DNA of 64,000 nucleotides from Tatumella terrea (GCF_039523755.1 NZ_BAAAFX010000017.1:124001-188000), one strand, 5' to 3'; numbered from the stretch's first letter, positions 50,428-59,175 are shown. Notes: a model not told the origin generated them from the letters alone. A program made the numbers and translations.

Positions 50428-51118
50428 TCATGCCTTCATCCAGCTGGGCAACCCGGCCGGTGGCAACATTCCGCCCGCGATGCAGTAATAAAAAGTAGTC
50501 CGCAACGCGGCGGATAAAGGAGATCCTTTGCTCAAGCAGCAGGATGGTCATACCGTACTGATGATTCAGGCAACGCAACAGGTTGCCCATATCTTCTTCC
50601 AGCCAGGGCGACATACCTTCCGTCGGTTCATCGAGGATCAGCAGCTTAGGTTGTAATACCAGGGCCCGGGCCAGGGCCAGTTGCTGCTGCTGGTCCAGAG
50701 AAAGATCCCCCCCGCGCTGGTGACGCAGGTCATAGAGATGCGGGAAAAGGTCAAAAATCATCGGTGGGATCGCCAGCGGTCCGTTACTGCGGGCCGCTTT
50801 CAGGGCAATCATCAGATTATCTTCCACGCTCATCTGGGAAAAAATATGGCGGGCCTGAGGGACATACCCGATGCCCATTCCGGCACGTTGTTCTGAAGGT
50901 TGCAGATTCAGATCCCGGGGCGGGGCATTTTTTTCCTGCCAGGTCATGGTGCCACTGTTGACCGGCAAATAACCCATAATGCAGTTAACGAGGGTGGTTT
51001 TACCCATCCCGTGCTGACCGAGCACAGCAGTGCATGAGCCTGGCATCAGATCCAAATCTACATCCCAGAGCGTATGGTTTTGGCCGTAAAATTGATTGAT
51101 TGCACGTAAACTCAGCAT
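50408..51118 (-). CDS. Lone UrtE-like ABC transporter ATPase with altered signature motif
   Basis: 236 residues from ATG 51118 (MLSLRAINQFYGQNHTLWDV) behind AGGAG; an in-frame ATG at 51163 is less likely. It resembles UrtE/LivF-type ATPases of urea and branched-chain amino-acid transporters. The Walker A is VLGQHGMGKTTLVNCIMGYL, the Q-loop MGIGYVPQARHIF and Walker B KLLILDEPTEGMSP. The ABC signature, LSGGQ in the family, reads LSLDQ here (GGDLSLDQQQQLALARALV), losing both glycines. No permease, binding protein or urease gene is near. It may be a decaying remnant or a regulatory ATPase (inference). It is convergent with bioD and followed upstream by an 840-base gap. Confidence 0.85.
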   Translation of the reverse strand: MLSLRAINQFYGQNHTLWDVDLDLMPGSCTAVLGQHGMGKTTLVNCIMGYLPVNSGTMTWQEKNAPPRDLNLQPSEQRAGMGIGYVPQARHIFSQMSVEDNLMIALKAARSNGPLAIPPMIFDLFPHLYDLRHQRGGDLSLDQQQQLALARALVLQPKLLILDEPTEGMSPWLEEDMGNLLRCLNHQYGMTILLLEQRISFIRRVADYFLLLHRGRNVATGRVAQLDEGMINKWLT

Positions 51119-51560
51119 CTGTTGAACTCCTCTCGTAATAAACAAGGCCTGGCGAATAGACATGGGCTAACCGGTAGTCCATGCCATCCTTCCCTCCGGC
51201 GACAGCTTCACTCTAACCAAGCAATAACCGGGCCAGTTTTTACAATCACCGAAAATCGGGTGCCGGCCTGAGAGGGCAAGGGCTGCACTGCGGCTGACTC
51301 AGGGGGACGGGGCAGGTTAATAAAGGGTTGCACTTTGTCGGTGCCTGTATGCGGGTATGGTGGTGCAGCAAAAAGGTGAAAAAGAGATAAAATCTGAGTC
51401 AGGGTGCTTGACTGTAGTCAAAAATAACGACCGGGTCGCCATGACTGATGCTTTTGAACCCGTCGTATAAGGGTAAAAAAAACTTAAAAAAAAATTTTTT
51501 TACCGGCATTTTTGGCCGCAAATACTTTATGCACAGCAGGCCGCCTCTGGGCTAAAATCA

Positions 51561-51585
51561 GTTATCCACCATTCCTGTGGATAAC
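51561..51585. promoter_or_regulatory. Inverted pair of DnaA boxes
   Basis: GTTATCCAC and GTGGATAAC are exact inverse arms around CATTCCT. The right one reads as TTATCCACA on the minus strand (51576-51584), a perfect high-affinity DnaA box; the left is TTATCCACC (51562-51570). Confidence 0.75.
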
Positions 51586-51784
51586 TATGTGCATTAGCAT
51601 CGTAAAACAGCGCTGACGCAAGGAAATATGCGGGCTGGCATCAGGCTGGCTGTAAACCGGGCTTTTATTATTATTCTTATCTATTCAACTAGTTAATTAA
51701 AAGCAAGCCTTCGGGGAGCGCCTCCCGGAATTCTGCCATGGCTTTATGACAATCGCTTGACAAAAGGTAAAGGAACAAAGTTCC

Positions 51785-51793
51785 GGTGGATAA
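51785..51793 (-). promoter_or_regulatory. Third DnaA-like box
   Basis: GGTGGATAA, which reads TTATCCACC on the minus strand, one mismatch from the strong DnaA box. Confidence 0.5.
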
Positions 51794-51865
51794 CCTGACC
51801 GGCGGGAATTTCAGCAGGGATAACGGTTTGTTTTACAGGTTACGCTGTTAAGTTTTTTTTAACAT

Positions 51866-51885
51866 AACTGGCTGGATATACAGTA
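51866..51885. promoter_or_regulatory. LexA (SOS) box of uvrB
   Basis: AACTGGCTGGATATACAGTA contains CTG-N10-CAG with good flanks (TACAGTA on the right). It lies just upstream of the -35 of the uvrB promoter, as in the SOS-controlled E. coli uvrB. Confidence 0.85.
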
Positions 51886-51891
51886 CAGGAA

Positions 51892-51920
51892 TTGGCATAT
51901 TTTCCGTCAGCGAGTAAAAT
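51892..51920 (+). promoter_or_regulatory. uvrB promoter
   Basis: TTGGCA (51892-51897), 17 bases, TAAAAT (51915-51920), 39 bases before the ATG. The hexamers equal those I remember for E. coli uvrB P1. Confidence 0.8.
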
Positions 51921-51959
51921 AGTAACCCCGCACCGTCAATCGCAACAGGCAGGCAAACG

Positions 51960-53987
51960 ATGAGCAAAGTGTTTAAACTCCATTCTGAATTCAGTCCCTC
52001 CGGTGACCAGCCGGACGCTATCCGGCAACTGGAGGAAGGTCTGGAAGACGGTCTGGCGCATCAGACCTTGCTCGGGGTCACCGGATCAGGCAAAACCTTC
52101 ACGGTAGCCAATGTTATTGCAGACCTGAATCGCCCCACCATGGTACTGGCCCCGAATAAAACGCTGGCGGCACAATTGTATGGTGAAATGAAAGCGTTTT
52201 TTCCTGACAATGCGGTGGAATACTTCGTCTCCTATTACGATTATTATCAGCCGGAAGCTTATGTTCCCAGCTCGGATACTTTTATCGAAAAAGATGCCTC
52301 GGTGAATGAGCACATCGAGCAGATGCGCCTGTCCGCCACTAAGGCCTTGCTCGAACGTAAAGATGTGATTGTGGTGGCCTCGGTCTCGGCTATTTATGGT
52401 CTGGGTGACCCGGATCTGTATCTTAAAATGATGCTGCATCTGACCCGGGGGATGATCATCGATCAACGCAGTATCCTGCGCCGGCTGGCAGAACTGCAGT
52501 ACACGCGTAATGATCAGGCATTTCAACGCGGGACCTTCCGCGTGCGCGGGGAAGTGATTGATATTTTCCCGGCGGAATCGGATGAGATTGCCCTGCGGGT
52601 GGAGTTATTTGATGATGAAGTCGAACGGTTATCGATCTTCGACCCCCTGACCGGGCAGATTGCACAGACGATACCGCGATATACGGTCTATCCGAAAACG
52701 CACTACGTGACCCCGCGTGAGCGTATTGTTCAGTCGATGGAAGAGATTAAAACGGAACTGGCTGACCGGCGCCGGGTGTTACTGGAAAACAATAAGCTGC
52801 TCGAAGAACAGCGTATTGCACAGCGTACCCAGTTCGATCTGGAAATGATGAATGAACTGGGCTACTGCTCCGGGATCGAAAACTACTCGCGTTATCTTTC
52901 CGGGCGGGGGCCGGGTGAGGCACCGCCGACCCTGTTTGACTACCTGCCTGCAGACGGTCTGCTGGTGGTCGACGAGTCCCACGTGACTATTCCGCAGATA
53001 GGCGGTATGTATCGCGGGGACCGTGCCCGTAAAGAAAATCTGGTGGAGTACGGTTTCCGACTCCCGTCAGCGCTGGATAACCGGCCACTGAAATTTGAAG
53101 AATTTGAAGCTCTGGCTCCGCAAACTATCTATGTTTCTGCAACGCCCGGGGCCTATGAGCTGGAGAAATCCGGCGGGGAAGTGATCGAGCAGGTGGTTCG
53201 TCCGACCGGATTGCTTGACCCGATCATCGAAGTCCGGCCGGTGGCGACTCAGGTGGATGATTTGCTCTCTGAAATTCGTCAGCGGGTCATCCTGAATGAA
53301 CGGGTTCTGGTGACCACGCTCACCAAACGTATGGCCGAAGATCTGACCGAATATCTGGAAGAGCACGGTGAAAAGGTACGTTACCTGCACTCGGATATCG
53401 ATACCGTCGAGCGTATGGAGATTATCCGTGACTTGCGTCTCGGGGAGTTCGATGTGCTGGTGGGGATTAACCTGTTACGCGAAGGGTTAGATATGCCGGA
53501 GGTGTCTCTGGTCGCGATTCTGGATGCGGATAAAGAAGGCTTCCTGCGTTCGGAACGTTCATTGATCCAGACCATCGGACGCGCAGCACGTAATATCAAT
53601 GGTAAGGCCATCCTCTACGGCGACCGCATCACCCCATCGATGGCCAGGGCTATCGATGAGACCGAACGCCGTCGTGAAAAGCAGGAAGCCTGGAATGCGG
53701 AACACGGTATTGTGCCGACCCGGCTGAACAAGAAAGTCACCGATATTCTGGAGATGGGCCAGTCGGCCGGCAAATCGAAAGGGAAATCACGGGACAAACA
53801 GAGTGGCCGTCGTCCGGCCGGCGATGGCGGCGAGTATGCGGCCTTAACGCCACAGGCAATGCAGAAAAAAATCAGCGAACTGGAATCCCGTATGCAGCAG
53901 CATGCGATGGATCTTGAGTTTGAGGAGGCGGCACGGGTCCGTGATGAATTACACGAACTCCGTGAACTGTTTATCGCGACCTCTTAA
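51960..53987 (+). CDS. uvrB: UvrABC excinuclease subunit B
   Basis: Damage-verifying helicase-like subunit of nucleotide excision repair; it is loaded by UvrA and recruits UvrC. It is 675 residues (673 in E. coli). The Walker A is LLGVTGSGKTFTVANVI near residue 40. The beta-hairpin is YFVSYYDYYQPEAYVP near residue 90. DESH-type motif II is LLVVDESHVTIPQIGGMY, and motif VI reads TIGRAARN. The C-terminal UVR domain (ISELESRMQQHAMDLEFEEA) binds UvrC. Single gene with LexA control upstream. Confidence 0.98.
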   Translation: MSKVFKLHSEFSPSGDQPDAIRQLEEGLEDGLAHQTLLGVTGSGKTFTVANVIADLNRPTMVLAPNKTLAAQLYGEMKAFFPDNAVEYFVSYYDYYQPEAYVPSSDTFIEKDASVNEHIEQMRLSATKALLERKDVIVVASVSAIYGLGDPDLYLKMMLHLTRGMIIDQRSILRRLAELQYTRNDQAFQRGTFRVRGEVIDIFPAESDEIALRVELFDDEVERLSIFDPLTGQIAQTIPRYTVYPKTHYVTPRERIVQSMEEIKTELADRRRVLLENNKLLEEQRIAQRTQFDLEMMNELGYCSGIENYSRYLSGRGPGEAPPTLFDYLPADGLLVVDESHVTIPQIGGMYRGDRARKENLVEYGFRLPSALDNRPLKFEEFEALAPQTIYVSATPGAYELEKSGGEVIEQVVRPTGLLDPIIEVRPVATQVDDLLSEIRQRVILNERVLVTTLTKRMAEDLTEYLEEHGEKVRYLHSDIDTVERMEIIRDLRLGEFDVLVGINLLREGLDMPEVSLVAILDADKEGFLRSERSLIQTIGRAARNINGKAILYGDRITPSMARAIDETERRREKQEAWNAEHGIVPTRLNKKVTDILEMGQSAGKSKGKSRDKQSGRRPAGDGGEYAALTPQAMQKKISELESRMQQHAMDLEFEEAARVRDELHELRELFIATS

Positions 53988-54009
53988 CCTCACTCCGGCC
54001 TCCGGGTCA

Positions 54010-54912
54010 TCAGCTGATGGCCTGGACGGCTTTTTCCAGTGCAATATGCAGCAACTGGCGATCATGGCGGTAGCGAATATCTCCGGCTTCCAGCGGATGG
54101 CGGATGATTTTTCGCCCATCCAGTGCCACCGTATCGGTGGAGGGGCTGACCACCACGGCATCGATGACCCGACGGCCAATGACCTGCTCCATTTTCATCA
54201 GTTTATCGGCCACACTCAATGTGCCGGCAGGGCTCATTTCCCGGCCGAGATTACCGATAAAGATCATCGGAGCGGGGGTGCGCCTGAGTGCTGTGGCCAT
54301 CTGCTCAAGCAGCAGGACCGGCATCAGACTGGTATAAAAACTGCCAGGCCCAATCAGAATCAGGTCGGCTTCGGCAATGGCACTGACGGCTTCACGGGTT
54401 GCCGGAACCTGCGGACAGAGTTCAAGGGTCGCAGGGGTTTCTGTCATGGCATCAATGGCGGTTTCGCCGTACACCGCATTCCCTTCGCTGTCGCTGGCGA
54501 CCAGGTCGACCGGTTGCTCTGACATGGGGATCAGCAGGGCATCCACCTTCAGAACATTGCGGATGAGGTTAATGGCTTCCAGCGGGCGCACACTCAGATT
54601 ATCCAGCGCTTTCAGCATCAGGTTACCGAGGTTATGGCCCGCCAGCTCTCCGCTACCGCTGAAACGGTATTCAAACATGGCAGAGGCAATGCCGGGTTCG
54701 GTGATCAACTGGTTCAGGCAGTTTCGCATATCGCCCCAGGCGATACCGCCTTCGGAACGGCGGATCCTGCCGGTCGAACCTCCGTTATCTGTGGTGGTCA
54801 CTATCCCGGTCAGTCTGGAGCCGAGGAATGAGAGCGAGGACATCACACGGCCTAACCCATGTCCTCCACCGATAGCCACAACACGATCCAAATCTGCCAG
54901 CGTGCGGTTCAT
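54010..54912 (-). CDS. ybhK: YvcK-family protein (YbhK)
   Basis: Gluconeogenesis factor family (CofD/YvcK type Rossmann fold), thought to bind UDP-sugars and affect cell shape and carbon use. It is 300 residues from ATG 54912 (MNRTLADLDRVVAIGGGHGL) behind AAGGAG, close to E. coli YbhK at 302. An in-frame ATG at 54984 is rejected. Signature segments are AIGGGHGLGRVMSSLSFLGS, VTTTDNGGSTGRIR, GGIAWGDMRNCLNQL and GPGSFYTSLMPVLLL. It is convergent with uvrB 22 bases away and divergent from moaA. Confidence 0.93.
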   Translation of the reverse strand: MNRTLADLDRVVAIGGGHGLGRVMSSLSFLGSRLTGIVTTTDNGGSTGRIRRSEGGIAWGDMRNCLNQLITEPGIASAMFEYRFSGSGELAGHNLGNLMLKALDNLSVRPLEAINLIRNVLKVDALLIPMSEQPVDLVASDSEGNAVYGETAIDAMTETPATLELCPQVPATREAVSAIAEADLILIGPGSFYTSLMPVLLLEQMATALRRTPAPMIFIGNLGREMSPAGTLSVADKLMKMEQVIGRRVIDAVVVSPSTDTVALDGRKIIRHPLEAGDIRYRHDRQLLHIALEKAVQAIS

Positions 54913-55127
54913 AACACTCCTTAAATGCGCTGCCATCCTGAACGGCAAAAGTTTTGCAGAATAATGGGTAGGATAAATCAACATCTTCGGTTATGCATAG
55001 CATGATGAACAGAAGATAAATCTGTGTTTATGCTGTCTGACATCAATCGCCTGCGGATAAACGGCATGGTGCAGATCGTGCATTCGCGCTAGAATTACTG
55101 ACAGACGATTATCTGTACGGATAATTT

Positions 55128-55243
55128 ACACTCAAAGCCCGTCTGACCTAAGTGTCTTTGCGAATACGGCGGTCGGGCCGCAGTGATAAACTGCCAGGGT
55201 GTGGGAAGAAATGACCGCATCTCCCGACTTGGAAAGGTGTTCC
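55128..55243 (+). promoter_or_regulatory. Molybdenum cofactor (Moco) riboswitch of moaA
   Basis: The 5' leader reads ACACTCAAAGCC at its start, then a long variable stem, and ends with the conserved CTGCCAGGG, GGAAGAAATGACC, ATCTCCCGACTTGGAAAGG block. This agrees with the E. coli moaA Moco RNA as I remember it. The moaA ribosome site (AAAGG, 55233-55237) lies within the 3' part, so ligand binding can hide it; Moco would repress translation of its own synthesis genes. Confidence 0.85.
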
Positions 55244-55244
55244 T

Positions 55245-56231
55245 GTGTCTTCGTTAATTGATACCTTTGACAGGCGTTTTTACTATCTGCGACTGTCCGT
55301 GACCGATGTCTGTAATTTTCGCTGTACCTACTGTCTGCCGGACGGTTACCGGCCGCAGTCTGTCCGTAACAAGGGCTTTTTGTCGCTGGATGAAATCCGC
55401 CGTGTCAGCCGGGCCTTTGTGGCGGCGGGGACGGAGAAGATCCGCCTGACGGGGGGAGAGCCCTCATTACGGCGGGATTTCACGGAGATCATCGCTGCGG
55501 TCAGGGAAAACCCCGAACTGCGCAAGATAGCGATGACAACCAACGGTTATCGGATGCAGCGAGACATTCAGCAGTGGCGTGACGCCGGACTGACCGCCGT
55601 TAACGTCAGCATCGACAGCCTCGATGCCCGCCAGTTCTATGCCATCACCGGGCAGGATAAACTTCACCAGGTGATGAGCGGGATAGATGCCGCCTTTGAG
55701 GCCGGCTTTGCGCAGGTTAAAGTTAACACTGTGCTGATGAAAGATCTCAACAGCCATCAGCTCCACACGTTTCTGGACTGGATAAAGTCACGGCCGATTC
55801 AGTTGCGCTTTATTGAACTGATGGAGACCGGTGAGGGGAGTGCATTGTTCAGAAAACATCACGTCTCCGGAGAGGTTATCCGTCAGCAACTGCTGCGTCT
55901 GGGCTGGCAACTGCAGGTCAGAGCAAAGGATGATGGCCCGGCACAGGTATTCTCACATCCGGAGTATCAGGGAAGCATCGGTCTTATCATGCCGTATGAA
56001 AAAGATTTTTGCCTGAGCTGTAACCGGCTGCGGGTCTCGGCCATCGGCAACCTGCATCTCTGTCTGTTCGGTGAGCACGGAATACCGCTGCGCGATTTAC
56101 TGGCAGATGATCAGCATCAGGATGAATTACTGGCCAGGATCCGTCACAGCCTCGGCCGGAAAAAACAGACCCATTTTCTGCATCAGGGAAATACCGGAAT
56201 CACGCAGAATCTGTCGTTTATTGGTGGATAG
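55245..56231 (+). CDS. moaA: GTP 3',8-cyclase MoaA
   Basis: Radical SAM enzyme converting GTP to 3',8-cyclo-7,8-dihydro-GTP, the first step of molybdopterin synthesis. It is 328 residues (329 in E. coli) from GTG 55245, 7 bases after the riboswitch-embedded AAAGG. The N-terminal cluster is SVTDVCNFRCTYCLPDGY. The C-terminal cluster is in KDFCLSCNRLRVSAIGNLHL with a third Cys in CLFGEHG. It ends in the typical NTGITQNLSFIGG tail with the conserved GG. moaB follows 14 bases later. Confidence 0.97.
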   Translation: MSSLIDTFDRRFYYLRLSVTDVCNFRCTYCLPDGYRPQSVRNKGFLSLDEIRRVSRAFVAAGTEKIRLTGGEPSLRRDFTEIIAAVRENPELRKIAMTTNGYRMQRDIQQWRDAGLTAVNVSIDSLDARQFYAITGQDKLHQVMSGIDAAFEAGFAQVKVNTVLMKDLNSHQLHTFLDWIKSRPIQLRFIELMETGEGSALFRKHHVSGEVIRQQLLRLGWQLQVRAKDDGPAQVFSHPEYQGSIGLIMPYEKDFCLSCNRLRVSAIGNLHLCLFGEHGIPLRDLLADDQHQDELLARIRHSLGRKKQTHFLHQGNTGITQNLSFIGG

Positions 56232-56245
56232 TCAGGAGAGACAGA

Positions 56246-56761
56246 ATGAGTAAATCCCCGCAAGCGTTTGTGCCGTTATCCGTGGCGGTCATGACCGTCT
56301 CCGATAGCCGCGATGCCTCGCAGGACAGTTCCGGTGACTATTTAGCCGGAGCCGTCCGGGAGGCGGGCCATCAGGTGGCAGAACAGCTTATCTGTCCGGA
56401 TAATCGTTACCACCTCCGGGCGGCTGTCTCCCGCTGGATTGTCAGTGAGCAGGTGCAGGTCATTATTATCAATGGCGGCACCGGCTTTCACCCTAAAAAC
56501 AGTACGCCTGAGGCCATCGAACCCCTGCTCGATCGCCCCATCGAGGGGTTTGGTGAATTATTCCGGATGGTCTCGTATGAAGACATCGGTGCGGCTACCC
56601 TGCAGTCACGGGCACTGGCGGGCCTGGCCAATCAGACACTGATCTTTGCGCTGCCCGGTTCGACCAGTGCCTGCCGTCAGGCCTGGGAGCGGATTATCTG
56701 CTCACAGATCGATGCGACCACCCGCCCTTGTAACTTTGTTTCCCAGCTTAAGAAAATCTGA
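56246..56761 (+). CDS. moaB: Molybdenum cofactor biosynthesis protein MoaB
   Basis: MogA/MoaB-family protein of 171 residues (170 in E. coli). It carries AVMTVSDSRDASQDSSGDYL and the ligand-binding loop VQVIIINGGTGFHPKNSTPE, with LPGSTSACRQAWERII near the end. In E. coli the adenylyl transfer step is credited mainly to MogA, and the need for MoaB is unclear. It lies 2 bases before moaC. Confidence 0.95.
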   Translation: MSKSPQAFVPLSVAVMTVSDSRDASQDSSGDYLAGAVREAGHQVAEQLICPDNRYHLRAAVSRWIVSEQVQVIIINGGTGFHPKNSTPEAIEPLLDRPIEGFGELFRMVSYEDIGAATLQSRALAGLANQTLIFALPGSTSACRQAWERIICSQIDATTRPCNFVSQLKKI

Positions 56762-56763
56762 TT

Positions 56764-57249
56764 ATGTCCCAACTCACCCATATCAACCGTGCCGGCGATG
56801 CCCATATGGTCGATGTCTCGGCCAAGTCTGAGACAGTACGTGAAGCACGTGCAGAAGCGTACGTGTGTATGCATCCGCAGACCCTGCAGATGATCATTGA
56901 CGGAAGCCACCACAAAGGCGATGTCTTTGCCACCGCCCGGATTGCCGGTATCCAGGCCGCCAAGCGGACCTGGGAGCTTATCCCCCTCTGTCATCCGCTG
57001 ATGCTTAGCAAAGCAGAGGTCACACTGAACCCGTTACCGGAGAGTGCCCGGGTGCATATTGAGGCCGTCTGCCGGCTGACCGGGAAAACCGGCGTGGAGA
57101 TGGAAGCGCTCACTGCGGCGTCCGTCGCGGCACTGACTATCTACGATATGTGCAAAGCCGTGCAGAAAGATATTGTGATCGACGGCGTGCGGCTGGTCAG
57201 TAAAACCGGCGGTAAATCCGGCGATTTCAGGGCAGGTGAACATGATTAA
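56764..57249 (+). CDS. moaC: Cyclic pyranopterin monophosphate synthase MoaC
   Basis: Rearranges the MoaA product to cyclic pyranopterin monophosphate. It is 161 residues, as in E. coli. The conserved LIPLCHPLMLSKAEVTL and the catalytic MEALTAASVAALTIYDMCKA with the KTGGKSG tail are present. The stop overlaps the moaD start by 8 bases. Confidence 0.97.
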   Translation: MSQLTHINRAGDAHMVDVSAKSETVREARAEAYVCMHPQTLQMIIDGSHHKGDVFATARIAGIQAAKRTWELIPLCHPLMLSKAEVTLNPLPESARVHIEAVCRLTGKTGVEMEALTAASVAALTIYDMCKAVQKDIVIDGVRLVSKTGGKSGDFRAGEHD

Positions 57250-57487
57250 TGTGCTGTTCTTTGCCCGCGTTCGTGAACTGGCCGGATGTTCAGATCTCGG
57301 GGTCGCGGCCGGTTACCCGGATGTTGATGCCTTACACCAGCATCTGGTCGCCCGGGATGGGCGTTTCGCACTGGCTTTGGAGAAAGAGAAACTGCTGGTG
57401 GCCGTCAATCAGACCCTGGTACCGTTCAGTCATCCCCTGAATGACGGGGACGAAGTGGCTTTCTTTCCGCCTGTGACCGGAGGTTAA
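57242..57487 (+). CDS. moaD: Molybdopterin synthase sulfur carrier subunit MoaD
   Basis: Ubiquitin-like sulfur carrier of 81 residues, exactly the E. coli length from ATG 57242 (MINVLFFARVRELAG). It ends FFPPVTGG, the C-terminal Gly-Gly that is thiocarboxylated. An ATG two codons upstream is less likely. It overlaps moaC and is followed 3 bases later by moaE. Confidence 0.96.
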   Translation: MINVLFFARVRELAGCSDLGVAAGYPDVDALHQHLVARDGRFALALEKEKLLVAVNQTLVPFSHPLNDGDEVAFFPPVTGG

Positions 57488-57490
57488 ACG

Positions 57491-57958
57491 GTGACGAGTC
57501 ATACCATGATCAGGGTCGGGGAAGCACCGTTCTCCGTCGCCGACGTTTACCAGTGGCTGTCCGCCAGTGATGAGGACGGGGCTATCGTGACTTTCACCGG
57601 AAAAGTGCGTAACCATAATGCCGGTGACAGTGTCGCGACCCTGACACTTGAGCATTATCCGGCAATGACAGATAAAGTACTGCACGAGATTGCCACCCGC
57701 GCACGGGAACGCTGGCCGCTACAGCAGGTCGCCATTATTCATCGGGTAGGGTGCCTGGCGCCTGGCGATGAGATTGTGCTGGTCGGCGTCAGTTCAGCGC
57801 ATCGCAGCAGTGCTTTTGCCGCAGCCAGTTATATTATGGATATTCTGAAAACGCAGGCCCCTTTCTGGAAACGGGAAGCGACTGCGCAGGGGGATCGCTG
57901 GGTGAGTTCACGGGAAAGCGATGCGCAGGCGGCCAGGCGCTGGGATGAGTCCCGGTGA
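57491..57958 (+). CDS. moaE: Molybdopterin synthase catalytic subunit MoaE
   Basis: Large subunit of molybdopterin synthase, transferring two sulfurs from MoaD. It is 155 residues from GTG 57491, with GGAGG 7 bases before it. Signature segments are DGAIVTFTGKVRNHNAGDSV, TLEHYPAMTDKVL, SAHRSSAFAAASYIMD and APFWKREATAQGDRWV with the catalytic Lys. The stop overlaps a GTG that starts the next gene. Confidence 0.96.
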   Translation: MTSHTMIRVGEAPFSVADVYQWLSASDEDGAIVTFTGKVRNHNAGDSVATLTLEHYPAMTDKVLHEIATRARERWPLQQVAIIHRVGCLAPGDEIVLVGVSSAHRSSAFAAASYIMDILKTQAPFWKREATAQGDRWVSSRESDAQAARRWDESR

Positions 57959-59103
57959 GTGTGTTATCTGTGGTTCCGCCAATCCGCTCTCTGTGGCCGT
58001 CATTCCCGGAGTGTGCCGGTCTGCGACGTTACCCTGTGCTGTTATGCGTCGCACTCCTCACCCTGGCAGGTTGTAGCCAGCATCAGCCCTCCGTGCCGGC
58101 CGAAAAACCCGCAGTGGTGAAGGCCCGGCTGCAGCACTTACTTCCGCCGGCGGTCAGAGATAAAGCCGGCTGGTCGGAAGATATCTACCAGGCCTTCAGT
58201 CATCAGAAACTTTCTCCGTCAGCACAAAATCTTTGTGCGGTGATTGCCGTTGCCGGACAGGAGTCCGGGTTCAATGCGGACACACCGGTGAGTGGTCTGC
58301 CCGCTATCGCGATGAAAGAGATTTATCGCCGCGCTGCTGCACTCTATATCCCGCAATTTGTGGTGGATACGGCCCTGAAAATCCCGTCGCCGGATGGGAA
58401 AAGCTATGCACAACGTCTGCATTCGGTCCGTAACGAGCAGCAGCTGAGTGCCATTTTTGATGACCTTATCGGCACGGTGCCGATGGGGCAACGGTTATTC
58501 GGCAATCTGAATCCGGTGCATACGGCCGGTCCGATGCAGGTGAGTATTGCTTTCGCCGAACAGCATGCTGCCGGTTATCCGTGGCCGGTGGATAACACAC
58601 TGCGTCGTGAAGTCTTCAGTCGCCGGGGCAGCGTCTGGTTTGGTACACTGCATCTGCTGGGCTATCCGGCTGACTATCCGTCGATGATTTATCGTTTTGC
58701 CGATTATAATGCCGGCTGGTATGCCAGCCGGAATGCAGCGTTCCAGGCCGCCGTAATGCAGTTAACCGGCCGCCGGCTGGCATTGGATGGTGACCTTATA
58801 CGTTATGACGGTGACGGGGTCGGCAGCACGGAAAAAGCGGTACTGAGTCTGCAGGGCCGTCTGGGGATCAGTGCTTCCTCCCTCCGTCATCAGCTGACTC
58901 TGGGGGAGGACCCTGAGTTTTCCCAAAGTGACGTCTGGAAACAGGTCTTCCGGCTGGCGGATAAACAGAATGGCCGTGCACTGCCGCGGGCCATATTGCC
59001 CGGCATCGAACTGGAAAGCCCGAAAATTACCCGTCAGCTGACGACAGCCTGGTATGCTGAGCGGGTAAATACCCGTTACAGACAGTGTCTGGCGCGGGAA
59101 TAA
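57955..59103 (+). CDS. DUF1615-family lipoprotein, lytic-transglycosylase-like
   Basis: 382 residues from GTG 57955, overlapping the moaE stop; GTG 57961 or 57970 are alternative starts. A long signal peptide (RRYPVLLCVALLTLAGC) places the lipidated Cys at about residue 40. The mature part resembles DUF1615 proteins. AVIAVAGQESGFNADTPVSG contains a Glu in a context like the catalytic Glu of SLT lysozyme-fold enzymes, and TAGPMQVSIAFAEQH resembles their GxMQ motif. A role in peptidoglycan turnover is inferred. Its place at the end of the moa operon is not explained by function. Confidence 0.8.
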   Translation: MSVLSVVPPIRSLWPSFPECAGLRRYPVLLCVALLTLAGCSQHQPSVPAEKPAVVKARLQHLLPPAVRDKAGWSEDIYQAFSHQKLSPSAQNLCAVIAVAGQESGFNADTPVSGLPAIAMKEIYRRAAALYIPQFVVDTALKIPSPDGKSYAQRLHSVRNEQQLSAIFDDLIGTVPMGQRLFGNLNPVHTAGPMQVSIAFAEQHAAGYPWPVDNTLRREVFSRRGSVWFGTLHLLGYPADYPSMIYRFADYNAGWYASRNAAFQAAVMQLTGRRLALDGDLIRYDGDGVGSTEKAVLSLQGRLGISASSLRHQLTLGEDPEFSQSDVWKQVFRLADKQNGRALPRAILPGIELESPKITRQLTTAWYAERVNTRYRQCLARE

Positions 59104-59175
59104 CCCTTCACTGGCGCAGTCACCGTGATTTGTGCCAAACTTAAGCACCGGTTTAATTTAGTAATGAGGTGGAGC

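Larger units (their letters stand above)
51119..51959. other. uvrB upstream control region
   Basis: About 840 bases without a gene. From left to right: nothing recognised to 51485; an A9T7 tract (51486-51501), likely intrinsically curved; a DnaA-box inverted pair (51561-51585); a GC hairpin CGGGGAGCGCCTCCCGG (about 51713-51729); a third DnaA-like box (51785-51793); a LexA box (51866-51885); and the uvrB promoter (51892-51920). Confidence 0.75.

Noticed and set aside
53902..54522. 206-codon frame overlapping the end of uvrB and antisense to ybhK
   Set aside because: Both overlapped genes are secure and the translated product resembles nothing.
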